A DNA stretch of 64,000 nt from Bacillus proteolyticus (GCF_001884065.1 NZ_MACH01000068.1:53160-117159), one strand, 5' to 3'; counted from the stretch's first letter, positions 26,768 to 35,826 are shown. The notes: generated from the sequence alone by a model not told the origin. Numbers and translations are program-made.

Positions 26768-27358
26768 ATGCTTAGAGAAACGAGAAAAAAAGAATTAAAA
26801 GAACTTATATTCCTAAAAGCAGTACAACTCTTTCAAGAACGCGGGTACGAAAATGTAACGGTTCAAGATATTACTACTGCATGTGGGATTGCAAAAGGAA
26901 CTTTCTTCAACTACTTTCCGAAAAAAGAAAACATATTATTATTTTTAGGTGATTCTCAAATTGAACTATGGAATGAAAGTTTAAAAACATATTCAAATGT
27001 GGAACATCCGAAAGAGCGAATCAAACTTGTTTTAGGAGATTTACTGGATCGATTTACTGGACATGGTGAATTAATGAAGCATGCCGTCTTTGAAATTATT
27101 AAATCTAACTACTTAGTAGAAAATGAATTAAAAAGTATACACCAGCTACAAGAAAGTTTGTCTTCTATTATTACAGAAGCGAAAGAGACAGGAACATTAC
27201 ACAGTCCATGGGATACAAATACCATCACTTCTACTATTATGAGTACTTATTTTTATACACTAATGTCCCACTCGCTATTACATGCTAATGAAATAAATAC
27301 GAAAAATTTACTCAATCAACAGTTAGATGTTGTTTGGGAAGGTATCAGTCAAAATTAA
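26768..27358 (+). CDS. TetR/AcrR-family transcriptional regulator
   Basis: A 196-residue protein from ATG 26768, chosen because TTAGGAGAAG lies directly before it and the ATG at 26744 falls within the -10 box. The N-terminal helix-turn-helix is clear (AVQLFQERGYENVTVQDITTACGIAKGTFFNYFPKKENIL, described in pieces: start near residue 15, recognition helix near 45). The C-terminal helical ligand domain is not assignable. It follows the FAD monooxygenase on the same strand with its own promoter and probably represses it through the palindrome at 25408-25433. The ligand is unknown. Confidence 0.88.
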   Translation: MLRETRKKELKELIFLKAVQLFQERGYENVTVQDITTACGIAKGTFFNYFPKKENILLFLGDSQIELWNESLKTYSNVEHPKERIKLVLGDLLDRFTGHGELMKHAVFEIIKSNYLVENELKSIHQLQESLSSIITEAKETGTLHSPWDTNTITSTIMSTYFYTLMSHSLLHANEINTKNLLNQQLDVVWEGISQN

Positions 27359-27386
27359 GAGGGCTATACTACATAGCCCTCTTAAT
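27356..27386. terminator. Terminator between tetR and ssbB
   Basis: AGAGGGCTAT / ATAGCCCTCT hairpin with a five-base loop immediately after the tetR stop, followed by TTAATTATT; convergent ssbB may share it. Confidence 0.8.
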
Positions 27387-27405
27387 TATTAATGCTCTTT
27401 ACGTT

Positions 27406-27744
27406 TTATTGTGATGCACCCTCACGTCTTCTCTCCAAAAATGTAATGCTCTCAATCACTACTTCAGTTCTATATATTCTCTTTCCTTGTTCATCATCGT
27501 AATTACTCGTATGAATACGCCCTGTAATCCCAACAAGTGAGCCCTTCGTACAATATTCTGTTACATTTTCCGCCGACCTTCGCCAAACAACACAATTAAT
27601 AAAATCTACTTGTTGTTCACCTAAACTATTTCGAAACCCCCTATTCACCGCAACACATATCCGTGCATAAGCGACACCTTGTTTTGTGTAGTATAATTCT
27701 GGCTCCTTTGTCAATCTACCGATTAATACAACTCGATTCATCAT
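27406..27744 (-). CDS. ssbB: Single-stranded DNA-binding protein, short SsbB type
   Basis: A 112-residue OB-fold [53 protein letters not shown] and [13 protein letters not shown] are all typical. It lacks the long linker and acidic tail of housekeeping SsbA (about 170 residues), so it matches competence-linked SsbB (YwpH, 113 residues), which protects incoming single strands in transformation. ATG 27744 (or the next codon, also ATG) follows GAGGTGG. I looked for a paired ComK box upstream and saw no convincing one. Confidence 0.88.
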   Translation of the reverse strand: MMNRVVLIGRLTKEPELYYTKQGVAYARICVAVNRGFRNSLGEQQVDFINCVVWRRSAENVTEYCTKGSLVGITGRIHTSNYDDEQGKRIYRTEVVIESITFLERRREGASQ

Positions 27745-27860
27745 AAGTTATACCACCTCACATATTTTTCTTCATTGTAAGGAAAAATTTGCGCAGGGTA
27801 AAACGTGCAAAATGATATATTTTCAAGTGAAAAGTACTACTTTATATCTTTTAAAAGTAA

Positions 27861-27898
27861 AAAAGAAACCTTACATATTTCAAACATGTAAGGTTTCC
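27861..27898 (-). terminator. Terminator of the DUF4318 gene
   Basis: GAAACCTTACAT / ATGTAAGGTTTC hairpin followed by TTTTTT on the minus strand. Confidence 0.88.
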
Positions 27899-27905
27899 AA
27901 AAATA

Positions 27906-28160
27906 TTATACTTCACTGCAAGAGATGTAATATCCTCCGCGAGCCATCTTTATTTCAGCGCTAAACAATACATCTTCTAAGTAGAATGTAATCGGTTTAA
28001 CTTTACTCTCAAAGTTTAGCTGTTCCTTACATTCAGTTGCATATCCCTCAATAGCTGCACAAATGAATTTTGCTGACGGATATGTTAAAGCATCATCTAG
28101 TTCTATGAAAAAACTTTTAGAAAATAGTTTTTTCATAATCCCTTTCTTCTCTTTCATCAT
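27906..28160 (-). CDS. DUF4318 domain protein
   Basis: 84 residues from ATG 28160, selected because AAGGGG lies eight bases before it; an in-frame ATG at 28181 would place this site inside the gene. The domain fills the protein: SFFIELDDALTYPSAKF, a helix with AIEGYATECKEQL, then beta strands VKPITFYLEDVLFSAEI and GGYYISCSEV. The family has no known function as far as I recall. It is a single gene with its own terminator. Confidence 0.75.
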   Translation of the reverse strand: MMKEKKGIMKKLFSKSFFIELDDALTYPSAKFICAAIEGYATECKEQLNFESKVKPITFYLEDVLFSAEIKMARGGYYISCSEV

Positions 28161-28230
28161 ATTCCATCCCCTTCCATTCAAGCTTTTAACATCCCATATT
28201 ATACCATGTATTCAATTTATCTTTGAAAAT

Positions 28231-28264
28231 AAAAAATCCTGCACATTTCATGCAGGATTTTTTT
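28231..28264 (-). terminator. Terminator of the Bax inhibitor-1 gene
   Basis: AATCCTGCATGAAATGTGCAGGATT hairpin followed by a T run on the minus strand, directly after the stop at 28266. Confidence 0.85.
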
Positions 28265-28265
28265 A

Positions 28266-28997
28266 TTAGTCATTTTTCGTAAAGTAAGAAACAAAACGAA
28301 GAATTTCTAAGTATAACCATACTAGAGTCATCATTAGACCCATTGCACCGTACCACTCCATATATTTTGGAGCTTGGCTACGTGCACCGCTTTCGATTAA
28401 ATCGAAATCTAGTAATAAATTTAATGCAGCAACTACAATAACAACCGCACTAATGATAATACCAATAGTTCCGCCTTGGTGAATATATGGAACAGTTACA
28501 CCGAACATGTTTAATAAGAATACGATTAAATACATAACCGCAATTCCCATTGTCGCTGCTATTACACCTGTACGGAATTTATCAGTTACTTTTACTACGC
28601 GTGTTGCATATAAAACTAACATCGCAAATAGAATTGAGATTGTTAGTAACACAGCGTTTAAAACAATAGTATCGCCAAATTTCATTGTATAAACCGCTGA
28701 AATACTTCCTAATACAACCCCTTCTACCGCTGCATAGATTGGTGCACCAATAGGTGATATGCGCGGGAAGAATATAGACGCAAACGCAACGATTGCCGCA
28801 ATAACTAAAGCACCAATTAATACTGGCATCTTCATCGTTCCTTGCGTCATCTGTATGTATGAATAGACAGACGTTGCAAGCAGCAAGATAAGCATGATAA
28901 ACGTTTTGCCTACTGTTCCGCCAATAGTCATCGCAGAAGCATTTGCTCCTTCTTTACGGAATGCCTCTTTTTTCAACATTGGATTAGATGTTCTCAT
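28266..28997 (-). CDS. Bax inhibitor-1/YccA-family membrane protein
   Basis: 243 residues with seven predicted membrane helices after a 25-residue soluble N-terminus (SNPMLKKEAFRKEGANASAMTIGG, given in part). Features: TFIMLILLLATSVYSY, FFPRISPIGAPIYAAVEGVVLG, LLDFDLIESGA and the C-terminal EWYGAMGLMMTLVWLYLEILR. This is the YccA-like BaxI_1 branch; related proteins conduct Ca2+ with pH control. ATG 28997 follows AGGAGGG. It is monocistronic. Confidence 0.88.
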   Translation of the reverse strand: MRTSNPMLKKEAFRKEGANASAMTIGGTVGKTFIMLILLLATSVYSYIQMTQGTMKMPVLIGALVIAAIVAFASIFFPRISPIGAPIYAAVEGVVLGSISAVYTMKFGDTIVLNAVLLTISILFAMLVLYATRVVKVTDKFRTGVIAATMGIAVMYLIVFLLNMFGVTVPYIHQGGTIGIIISAVVIVVAALNLLLDFDLIESGARSQAPKYMEWYGAMGLMMTLVWLYLEILRFVSYFTKND

Positions 28998-29072
28998 TTT
29001 TTCCCTCCTAAAATAGGTTCTACCAATAGTGTAAAGTTTTTCTCTTTACTTTTCAATATATGCAGCTTGTTT

Positions 29073-30968
29073 TTATTTTAATCCTTCAACGATGTCTGAT
29101 AGTTCACTCCATCTTTCCATCGTTTTTTCTAGCTCTTCTTCTGTTTTCTGCTGTGCTTCAGATAATTCTTGTGCCTTTGTGAAGTCAGATCCAACTTTCG
29201 TAAGTTCTTCTCCTATTGACTCAATTTTCTCTTCTAGTTCGGCAATTGTATCTTCAATCGTTTCCCATTCACGCTGCTCATTGTATGAAAGTTTACGTTT
29301 ACGTTGTTGTTTTGGAGCTTCTTCTACTACTTTTTTCTCTTTTTGAACTTCCGCTTTCTCAATAAGTTCTTTCGTTTTTTCCATTTCTAAATAATCTGTA
29401 TAACTACCTAGGAACTCACGCACTTCGCCTCCGCCAGTAAAGATGAACAGTTCATCTACTACTTTATCTAAGAAGTAACGGTCATGCGATACAGTTAAAA
29501 CGACACCTGGGAAATCTTCTAAATAATCTTCTAGTACTGTTAATGTTTGTGTATCTAGATCATTCGTAGGTTCATCGAGTAATAGTACGTTTGGTTCTCC
29601 CATTAAAATACGTAATAAATATAAACGTCTTCTTTCGCCACCAGATAGTTTACCAAGCGGTGTACCATGTGAATGCGTCGGGAATAAGAAACGTTCTAAC
29701 ATTTGAGATGCACCAATTACTTTTCCATCTGTTGTATGAATAACTTCTGCAATCTCTTTAATGTATTCAATCATACGCTGATTTAAATTCATCTCTTCAT
29801 TTTCTTGCGTATAATAAGCAACTTTTACAGTTTGTCCTACTTCAACTTCACCACTATCAGGAGATAATTTGCCTGCAAGCATATTTAATAGAGAAGATTT
29901 CCCGCTTCCATTCGCCCCAATAATTCCGATACGATCGCCTGGTTTCACAATATGATTAAAATTATGTAGTACCGTCTTATCGCCAAAGTTTTTCGTTACA
30001 TCTTTTAACTCAAGTACTTTTTTTCCTAGACGACTTCCACTTAGTGCAATATCAACTGACTGTTTTGCAGCTGGTCCTTCTTGTCCCTTTAGCTCATCAA
30101 ATCGCTGAATACGCGCCTTTTGTTTCGTAGAACGGGCTTTTGCACCACGGCGAATCCAAGCAAGTTCACGACGATATAAATTTTGGCGTTTTGATTCTTG
30201 TGCCAATTCTTGCTCTTCACGAAGTGCTTTCGCTTCTAAAAATGTACTATAGTTTCCTTCGTAGCTATATAGTTTACCATTATCTAATTCAAAAATACGA
30301 TTCGTCACACGATCTAAGAAATAACGATCATGGGTTACAAGTAATACCGCACCTGTATATCTTGCTAAATATTCTTCTAACCATTCAACTGTTTCATGGT
30401 CAAGATGGTTCGTAGGCTCGTCTAAAATTAATAAATCAGGTGTTTCAATAAAACATTGCGCCATTGCGATACGTTTTTTCTGTCCACCAGATAAATTCCC
30501 AACAGTTGCAGTGAAATCTGTAATTCCTAATTTCGTTAGAAGTGATTGCGCATTTGCATTTGCTTCCCATGCACTCATTGCATCCATACGTTGCTGCACT
30601 GCAAATAATTGTTCCTGTACTTTTTCATTACTTGGATCTTTTTCGATATTTAATAGTGCTTTTTCATAATCACGAAGAAGACGAATTAAAGGTGTATCAC
30701 CATGGAACACTTGCTCTAATACTGTTAGTTTTTCATCAAACTCTGGTTGCTGTGATAAATAACTAATTGTATATCCACGTGAATGCGTCATATCACCTGT
30801 ATCAGGAGTTTCTAATCCTGCAATAATTTTTAATAATGTCGATTTACCAGTACCGTTTACACCAATAATTCCGACACGTTGTCCTTCTGTAATACTACAT
30901 GATAATCCATCAAATAACGGTTTTTCTCCATATGATTTCGATAAGTTCTCCACAGTTAACATTTTCAT
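29073..30968 (-). CDS. ABC-F ATPase, Uup/YfmR type
   Basis: About 631 residues with two ABC cassettes: Walker A GVNGTGKST and GANGSGKSS, signatures LSGGQKK and LSGGERR, Walker B LLILDEPTNHLD and VLLLDEPTNDLD. A basic linker lies between them (ELAWIRRGAKARSTKQKARI) and a C-terminal coiled coil (EEDTIAELEEKI-like) ends it. It has no membrane domain, so it acts on ribosomes. The C-terminal domain and linker fit YfmR/Uup, which relieves ribosome stalling together with or in place of EF-P. The start ATG 30968 overlaps the TGA of the HD gene (ATGA), so translation is coupled; ATG 30983 would lie inside that gene without a ribosome site. Confidence 0.9.
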   Translation of the reverse strand: MKMLTVENLSKSYGEKPLFDGLSCSITEGQRVGIIGVNGTGKSTLLKIIAGLETPDTGDMTHSRGYTISYLSQQPEFDEKLTVLEQVFHGDTPLIRLLRDYEKALLNIEKDPSNEKVQEQLFAVQQRMDAMSAWEANANAQSLLTKLGITDFTATVGNLSGGQKKRIAMAQCFIETPDLLILDEPTNHLDHETVEWLEEYLARYTGAVLLVTHDRYFLDRVTNRIFELDNGKLYSYEGNYSTFLEAKALREEQELAQESKRQNLYRRELAWIRRGAKARSTKQKARIQRFDELKGQEGPAAKQSVDIALSGSRLGKKVLELKDVTKNFGDKTVLHNFNHIVKPGDRIGIIGANGSGKSSLLNMLAGKLSPDSGEVEVGQTVKVAYYTQENEEMNLNQRMIEYIKEIAEVIHTTDGKVIGASQMLERFLFPTHSHGTPLGKLSGGERRRLYLLRILMGEPNVLLLDEPTNDLDTQTLTVLEDYLEDFPGVVLTVSHDRYFLDKVVDELFIFTGGGEVREFLGSYTDYLEMEKTKELIEKAEVQKEKKVVEEAPKQQRKRKLSYNEQREWETIEDTIAELEEKIESIGEELTKVGSDFTKAQELSEAQQKTEEELEKTMERWSELSDIVEGLK

Positions 30969-31612
30969 ATTTGTGCATTCCACTCTTTCATAAATTGTTC
31001 AATAAACTGTTCCATATAACGATGACGAACTTCAGCCTCTTGTTTTGCCGCGTTCGTATTCATTAAGTCTTTTAATTTTAAAAGTTTTTCATAAAAATGA
31101 TTTAAAGATGGATCGTTATTTTTTCTATACTCTTCTTTCGTCATTACTTCACGCGGCGGAATAGTTGGATCATACATCAATCTCCCTTTCGCTCCGCCAT
31201 ATGCAAATGTACGTGCAATTCCAATTGCTCCAAGGGCATCTAAACGGTCCGCATCTTGAACAATTTTCCCTTCAACTGACTCAACTGCGCCGCCATGCCC
31301 ACCCTTATAAGACATATTGGCGATGATATGAAGAATATGTTTACTTTCTTCCTCATCTACATGTAACTCTTCTAACCAATCAGAAACTTTTTTCATTCCT
31401 GCTTCTTCACTTTCATTTAACTTTTCATCTGCCACATCGTGAAGTAATGCTGCCATTTCAATTATAAAACGATTTCCTCCTTCTTGCCCGGATAAAGAAA
31501 TCGCCAGTTTATGTACGCGCTCAATATGATACCAATCATGCCCACTCGCATCTTTTTCTAAAATATTTTTTACAAAAGTAATTGTTTTTTTAATCTTTTC
31601 TTGTTTTGTCAT
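30965..31612 (-). CDS. HD-domain phosphohydrolase, YpgQ/YedJ-like
   Basis: 215 residues. The HD metal site is visible: HDWYHIERVHKLA (His25, His29, His34), AALLHDVADEK (His58-Asp59), IIANMSYKGG and VQDADRLDALGAIG (Asp near 119). This matches YpgQ-like pyrophosphohydrolases that act on nucleotides in the cytoplasm; the true substrate here is not shown. Translation-coupled to the downstream ABC-F gene by a four-base ATGA overlap. ATG 31612 follows GGGTGAAG. Confidence 0.85.
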   Translation of the reverse strand: MTKQEKIKKTITFVKNILEKDASGHDWYHIERVHKLAISLSGQEGGNRFIIEMAALLHDVADEKLNESEEAGMKKVSDWLEELHVDEEESKHILHIIANMSYKGGHGGAVESVEGKIVQDADRLDALGAIGIARTFAYGGAKGRLMYDPTIPPREVMTKEEYRKNNDPSLNHFYEKLLKLKDLMNTNAAKQEAEVRHRYMEQFIEQFMKEWNAQI

Positions 31613-31721
31613 TTTATCTTCACCCAGTTTCTTATTGTAACACGCCCGCCTTTTTTCATCACATATTTTCTTGTCCGCCCATACACTAGGTGGTAGGCAT
31701 CATCATGAAGGAGGAATAAAC

Positions 31722-32489
31722 ATGTTCTATAATAATCAACCGCCTTATCCACAACAACCATTTTACCCTCAGCAACCGGAACAAAGATATACAGAACAAT
31801 ATGAGGAACAAGAATTACAACAGCAACAGCAAGAACAACAATACGAACAAAATCCATACGCAACACCGCAAAATCAAGAAGCTGAATATCAACAAAATCC
31901 ATATGACACACGTCCAAATTATGAATATCCTCAAAATCCATATGCAGCACCGCAAAATCAAGAACAACAATATCAGCAAAATCCATATCCAACACCGCAA
32001 AATCAAGAACAACAATATCAACAAAATCCATATCCAACACCGCAAAATCAAGAACAACAATATCAACAAAATCCATATACAACTCAGCCACAACAACCGC
32101 AATACCAACAACAAATGTATCAACCACACTATGACCCACGTGTCTCACCTCCAGCACCACCAACTATTGATCCTACGCAACCTCAAATTTTACCGCCTGG
32201 ACCTACACTCGATATTACGCAGCCTCAAATTTTACCACCTGGACCTATTACAGAACCAACGCAACAACAAATCCAACAAGTTGTCGGTACACAGTTTTTA
32301 CCTTTAAAGAAACCTGTCCTTGATTTCGTAAAACCTTGGGTAGATTACGGTTTAAATGAAGCGAAACATACATCACACAAACATGCTTTAACAGAAGTTG
32401 CTGCGATTATGTTCTTAGTTGGTAAAGGATTTAATCCAACGATTGCACATTATATTGTGGAATCTTGGGAGAAGAATGAGCAGTTTTAA
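31722..32489 (+). CDS. Q/N/P-rich tandem-repeat protein with a conserved C-terminal helical domain
   Basis: 255 residues from ATG 31722, which has GAAGGAGGAATAAAC before it; a longer in-frame start at 31671 has no site. Residues 1-42 are P/Q-rich (NNQPPYPQQPFYPQQ). Residues 43-129 are six 13-15-residue repeats of QNPYPTPQNQEQQYQ type. Then come two copies of TQPQILPPGP and a compact C-terminal domain of about 65 residues (KPVLDFVKPWVDYGLNEAKH, then VGKGFNPTIAHYIVESWEK). No signal peptide. The composition resembles spore-coat and prion-like proteins, but I recognise no named family. Divergent from the HD/ABC-F operon. Confidence 0.8.
   Translation: MFYNNQPPYPQQPFYPQQPEQRYTEQYEEQELQQQQQEQQYEQNPYATPQNQEAEYQQNPYDTRPNYEYPQNPYAAPQNQEQQYQQNPYPTPQNQEQQYQQNPYPTPQNQEQQYQQNPYTTQPQQPQYQQQMYQPHYDPRVSPPAPPTIDPTQPQILPPGPTLDITQPQILPPGPITEPTQQQIQQVVGTQFLPLKKPVLDFVKPWVDYGLNEAKHTSHKHALTEVAAIMFLVGKGFNPTIAHYIVESWEKNEQF
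31848..32108 (+). repeat. In-frame 45-bp tandem repeats (six units)
   Basis: Units start at 31848, 31893 (39 bp, degenerate), 31932, 31977, 32022 and 32067 (last, partial). The units at 31977 and 32022 are nearly identical, pointing to recent copying. All units keep the reading frame, so copy number may vary between strains. Confidence 0.9.
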
Positions 32490-32515
32490 GTGTGTTCATA
32501 TTGTTTAATATAAAA

Positions 32516-32565
32516 ATAAAAAGTGCCATAAATGACTGTTAAACAAGCATTTATGGCACTTTTTA
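32516..32565 (+). terminator. Terminator of the repeat-protein gene
   Basis: AAAAAGTGCCATAAATG / CATTTATGGCACTTTTT, a 17-bp stem 27 bases after the stop. Confidence 0.88.
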
Positions 32566-32684
32566 TTTATTTCACTATATTTTACTATAAAAATTCATTT
32601 CATATTTTTTCACGTGTTTTTATATAATTTGTGAGCAAAATGTGAGCAAAAAATTAGAATAAAACCATTGAATAAATATTTAAT

Positions 32685-34547
32685 TTATGTTTTTTTAATC
32701 TGATTTTCATAATCTTCAAGTTCATAATCTGTCATTACATATGAGGAGGGATCCTCTTTTATAAACCGTACCGCATTTAGCCCGATCATCTGAGCAGCGG
32801 CGGACGGCTGACCATCTGGTAAAATAGGCGAAATAGATAGATCGGCAACCTTAAGATTTTTGGTACCAAACACATTGAGGAATCCATCGACAACCCCATC
32901 TTGAATCGTCTGTCCCATCCGACACTGCCCGCCTATAGAGAAGTTCGTGTAAGAGGCTTTGACATAATTCTCAAGCTGCTTTTGTTTGTTAGGATCGTTA
33001 TCAGGTAACTGGAATATACTCTCTGGAGGATATACAACTTTCCCGATGCCGTTATTTGGGTATTTCAGTGGATCTCTAGCCTCTACAATAATATTATAAA
33101 TTCTCTTATATTGATCGACCATATACGTTAGGTCATTAGGATCTTCCAACGGATTGAAGTTAAGGGATGGATAAGCCTCTGGATCGCTATGTTCCACTAG
33201 CACTGTACCCCGGCTTTTTGTTTTCACGTCTACCATACCAAAACTCATGATACTTGGAGTGGTTTGGAAAGTTAAATCTAAACTCCAACCATTGCTGATC
33301 ACATCTGAAGCAGGGAGAAAAAATGGGAGAGGAGCTCCTATCAGTTGGAGACGACGACTTTCTAATAGATTCATTGGATTCTCTGCTTGGAAAGCGCCTA
33401 GGATAAGTGGATAGTTGGGGTCAGTAAAAAATATCGGAAGAATTTGGGCGGTATCTATCTCAACCCCTAATCCAATATAATTCTGGGTTTGAAGATTGTG
33501 CCCCACATTTGGACTCTCTATCAATGTTGGTATACCTGCATTAGCCAAATCATCCGATTTTCCGATTCCTGAACGTTGTAGAATGACTGAGGAAAAAAAT
33601 CCTGCAGAGACGATAATACCCTTTCTTGCAAACCTTCTATGTGAAACGCCATCCTTGACAAATTCAACACCAACAGCAATGTTCAAACCATCTTTTTTCT
33701 TAAATAAGATTTTGTTAACGGTTGTTTTAGCTAAAATAACCAAATTTCTTCCACCAACTCCAAATTCATCTGGATTGGACTGGTTTCCTTGGCTGACAAT
33801 ATGGTCATTTAAATAGCCTGTTGCCGTTGAGGATCGGACAAATTGGCCAGGGCTAACCTCTTTTTGAATATATTGCGTTTTATAAAATGTACAATCCCTT
33901 ATGCCCGTATTATAGTCCTCAGCAATCGGTGTTCCCAATACAGTGTTTGTTGCTTGAACTAACGTATTGATCAATCCATTAGGGGGAATATTCTGCTGTC
34001 TAATAAAAATCGGCCCTTGTGTTCCTCGTTCATTAGGGCTTTGTGTCGATCCTGTATAGGTTTCATTTTTTACAAATAAAGCGCTAATCTTGTCGTAACT
34101 CCATTGATCACCAACTAGGCTTGCCCACTGGTTATACAACTCTTTACTCCCACGTACGGCGTACATGTCACTAATTTCTGAGCTTCCCCCCATGGCGCGA
34201 CCATGTGTTGCAATAAGTGTACGTGCAATAGTTGACTCTAGTTCAGAAGTAACATTAAAGCTAAACCTGTTACCGCGGGTTGTATTAATGGCGGCAAGAA
34301 CGCTAGGGTTACTTAGCTCATTCGTCATATTTGTTCCTGCTTCAAGCACTAGTACAGAAGTACTTTTGTCATCCGTTAATTCTTTGGCAATTACTCCTCC
34401 AGCAGTTCCAGCGCCAATCACGATATAATCAAATTTGGTAGGGTCTATTGGTTTTATAGGCTCTGGAACTGCACAAGGAAATGCACAAGGAAATAATGAA
34501 TAGGGAAATTCATGAGGATTGAAACAATTTCTTTTTTTTGATGGCAT
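32685..34547 (-). CDS. GMC-family oxidoreductase
   Basis: A 620-residue flavoprotein. The FAD motif is FDYIVIGAGTAGGVIAKEL, residues 39-57, after a 38-residue N-terminal extension rich in Cys, Phe and Pro (FPYSLFPCAFPCAVPEP). GMC signature-type sequence HGRAMGGSSEISDMYAVRG is near residue 115, and the C-terminal domain has NFSIGGQCRMG and VADLSISPILPDGQPSAAAQMIG. It should oxidise an alcohol or sugar with FAD. No classical signal peptide is seen; the odd N-terminus may direct the protein to a particle or the spore surface, a guess. Base composition is more balanced than the neighbours, a hint of transfer. ATG 34547 follows AAAGGAGC. Confidence 0.87.
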   Translation of the reverse strand: MPSKKRNCFNPHEFPYSLFPCAFPCAVPEPIKPIDPTKFDYIVIGAGTAGGVIAKELTDDKSTSVLVLEAGTNMTNELSNPSVLAAINTTRGNRFSFNVTSELESTIARTLIATHGRAMGGSSEISDMYAVRGSKELYNQWASLVGDQWSYDKISALFVKNETYTGSTQSPNERGTQGPIFIRQQNIPPNGLINTLVQATNTVLGTPIAEDYNTGIRDCTFYKTQYIQKEVSPGQFVRSSTATGYLNDHIVSQGNQSNPDEFGVGGRNLVILAKTTVNKILFKKKDGLNIAVGVEFVKDGVSHRRFARKGIIVSAGFFSSVILQRSGIGKSDDLANAGIPTLIESPNVGHNLQTQNYIGLGVEIDTAQILPIFFTDPNYPLILGAFQAENPMNLLESRRLQLIGAPLPFFLPASDVISNGWSLDLTFQTTPSIMSFGMVDVKTKSRGTVLVEHSDPEAYPSLNFNPLEDPNDLTYMVDQYKRIYNIIVEARDPLKYPNNGIGKVVYPPESIFQLPDNDPNKQKQLENYVKASYTNFSIGGQCRMGQTIQDGVVDGFLNVFGTKNLKVADLSISPILPDGQPSAAAQMIGLNAVRFIKEDPSSYVMTDYELEDYENQIKKT

Positions 34548-34707
34548 GAATAATCAAGCTCCTTTTTTGCATTTAGTATATTAAATGTAAAAAAGAATTT
34601 GTTTCTTGTACCAATGTCTTTACTTTTTTAAAAAATGTATGCTCTATACATGTAAGGTTAACATAACGAAATTTCTATTCATTATCATATGAAAGGATTG
34701 ACTATTA

Positions 34708-34941
34708 ATGAATATTCTAGAAAAATTAAATGGGGCCTTCACATTAGAAGCTCATGAATCACTAGCGAGTAAAGAGGCTATTCAAGAATTACAAAAGTTC
34801 TCATCAATAGATGTACCATTAGATTATTTAGAAGTAATCCAACATTGTACAAATGCAGAGATTAATGTACAAAATGAACTTTACATACTTTTTATCTTAA
34901 AAACACTTTTTCTTACTATTAAAGTGTATACCTATTTTTAA
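34708..34941 (+). pseudogene. Truncated SMI1/KNR4-like immunity protein
   Basis: 77 residues. The first about 60 (EAHESLASKEAIQELQKFSS, then VPLDYLEVIQHCTNAEIN) look like the start of an SMI1/KNR4-fold immunity protein, whose full length is usually 130-160. After NELYI the sequence turns into hydrophobic, unrelated residues and stops. ATG 34708 follows AAAGGA. Probably a cut remnant of the immunity cluster here. Confidence 0.6.
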
Positions 34942-35119
34942 AACAAGCCCACACGCTCCACTATACTTTTGGTATATAATACCACATGAGATGTATATCA
35001 ATATATGTTTCTCACTTGTTATGATAGTTGATTTTTTTATGCTCAAACAGTTACAAAATATTGAATAAATTTCAATTAACACCACAGGTTATATATATTA
35101 AATTGGAGGTGATGATATT

Positions 35120-35257
35120 ATGAGTAAGGATAATGATCAAAAAAATGATTCAAGTAATAAAAATAACAATTCCTCTACTTCCTCCCAACAACCACAAGAA
35201 AACTTATCCCAACAAGGATACACAAAGAAAAAAGGTTGTGGCTGTGAAAAAAAATAA
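35120..35257 (+). CDS. Small 45-residue N/S/Q-rich protein with a GCGC tail
   Basis: ATG 35120 follows a strong AATTGGAGGTGATGATATT. The peptide is hydrophilic and low-complexity (DNDQKNDSSNKNNNSSTSSQ, then QENLSQQGY) and ends in a basic cysteine motif KKKGCGCEKK. It resembles small spore or coat-associated peptides in composition only. It is too short to classify; the ribosome site and closed frame support a real gene. Confidence 0.6.
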   Translation: MSKDNDQKNDSSNKNNNSSTSSQQPQENLSQQGYTKKKGCGCEKK

Positions 35258-35473
35258 AAACCTTCATTTTGGATAACAAAATCCAGTCAGGAATATATTT
35301 TTATATTGATTCTTTATAAATAAATGTGTACTTAAGAGTGACCTCCTTGACCAAGAGTGCACTCTTTTCATTTCTTACTTCACATACACATTGATGGAAA
35401 TGGGAAAATCATCTCTGCTTTCCCATCGGAATAAATTTTATTTTTAGTATAAAGGAAAAGGAGTACAATAGTA

Positions 35474-35821
35474 ATGAAATATCCATATAGCTTTGAAGTA
35501 CTTACCAACGGAAAATTAGTTATGAGGCTTCCTCAAGAAATTAAACTTATTGAAACTTTTTTAGGCGTTGAAGTTTCTGCATTTGGAGATTGGATTTTAG
35601 AAGAAATACATAGTGTTTTAAATGGGAAAGAAGATTACGTAGTAGTAAATGGCAACATTTGCGGTTTAGAAATTCGGAAAGATACAACCACTGTCCTAGA
35701 CAATTTGGCCGAAGATGGTAAGGGAGAATTTTGTGAGATAGAAACGATTGAATTAGTAGACTTAATTCATATTTGGTTAGATAAACAAAAGGAATTTAAA
35801 AAAGAAAGAACAAAGAAGTAA
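35474..35821 (+). CDS. Small acidic protein of the immunity-gene cluster, function unknown
   Basis: 115 residues, acidic, soluble: PYSFEVLTNGKLVMRLPQEI, GVEVSAFGDWILEEIHSVLNG and ELVDLIHIWLDKQKEFKK. It looks like a compact alpha/beta immunity-type protein and lies among toxin-immunity remnants, but I cannot name the family. ATG 35474 follows AAGGAG by ten bases; a terminator follows directly, so it is a single-gene unit. Confidence 0.7.
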   Translation: MKYPYSFEVLTNGKLVMRLPQEIKLIETFLGVEVSAFGDWILEEIHSVLNGKEDYVVVNGNICGLEIRKDTTTVLDNLAEDGKGEFCEIETIELVDLIHIWLDKQKEFKKERTKK

Positions 35822-35826
35822 AATAA

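Noticed and set aside
27745-27860. ComK box upstream of ssbB
   Set aside because: A-rich and T-rich tracts exist, but no pair of AAAA-N5-TTTT motifs at proper spacing was found.
31848-32108. CRISPR-like array
   Set aside because: Units are directly adjacent without unique spacers and encode protein in frame. No CRISPR array was seen anywhere in the window.
31609-32307. Long open frames on both strands across the Q/N repeat gene
   Set aside because: They arise from the repetitive CAA/CCA/AAT codons; only the frame from 31722 has a ribosome site and a non-repetitive conserved domain.
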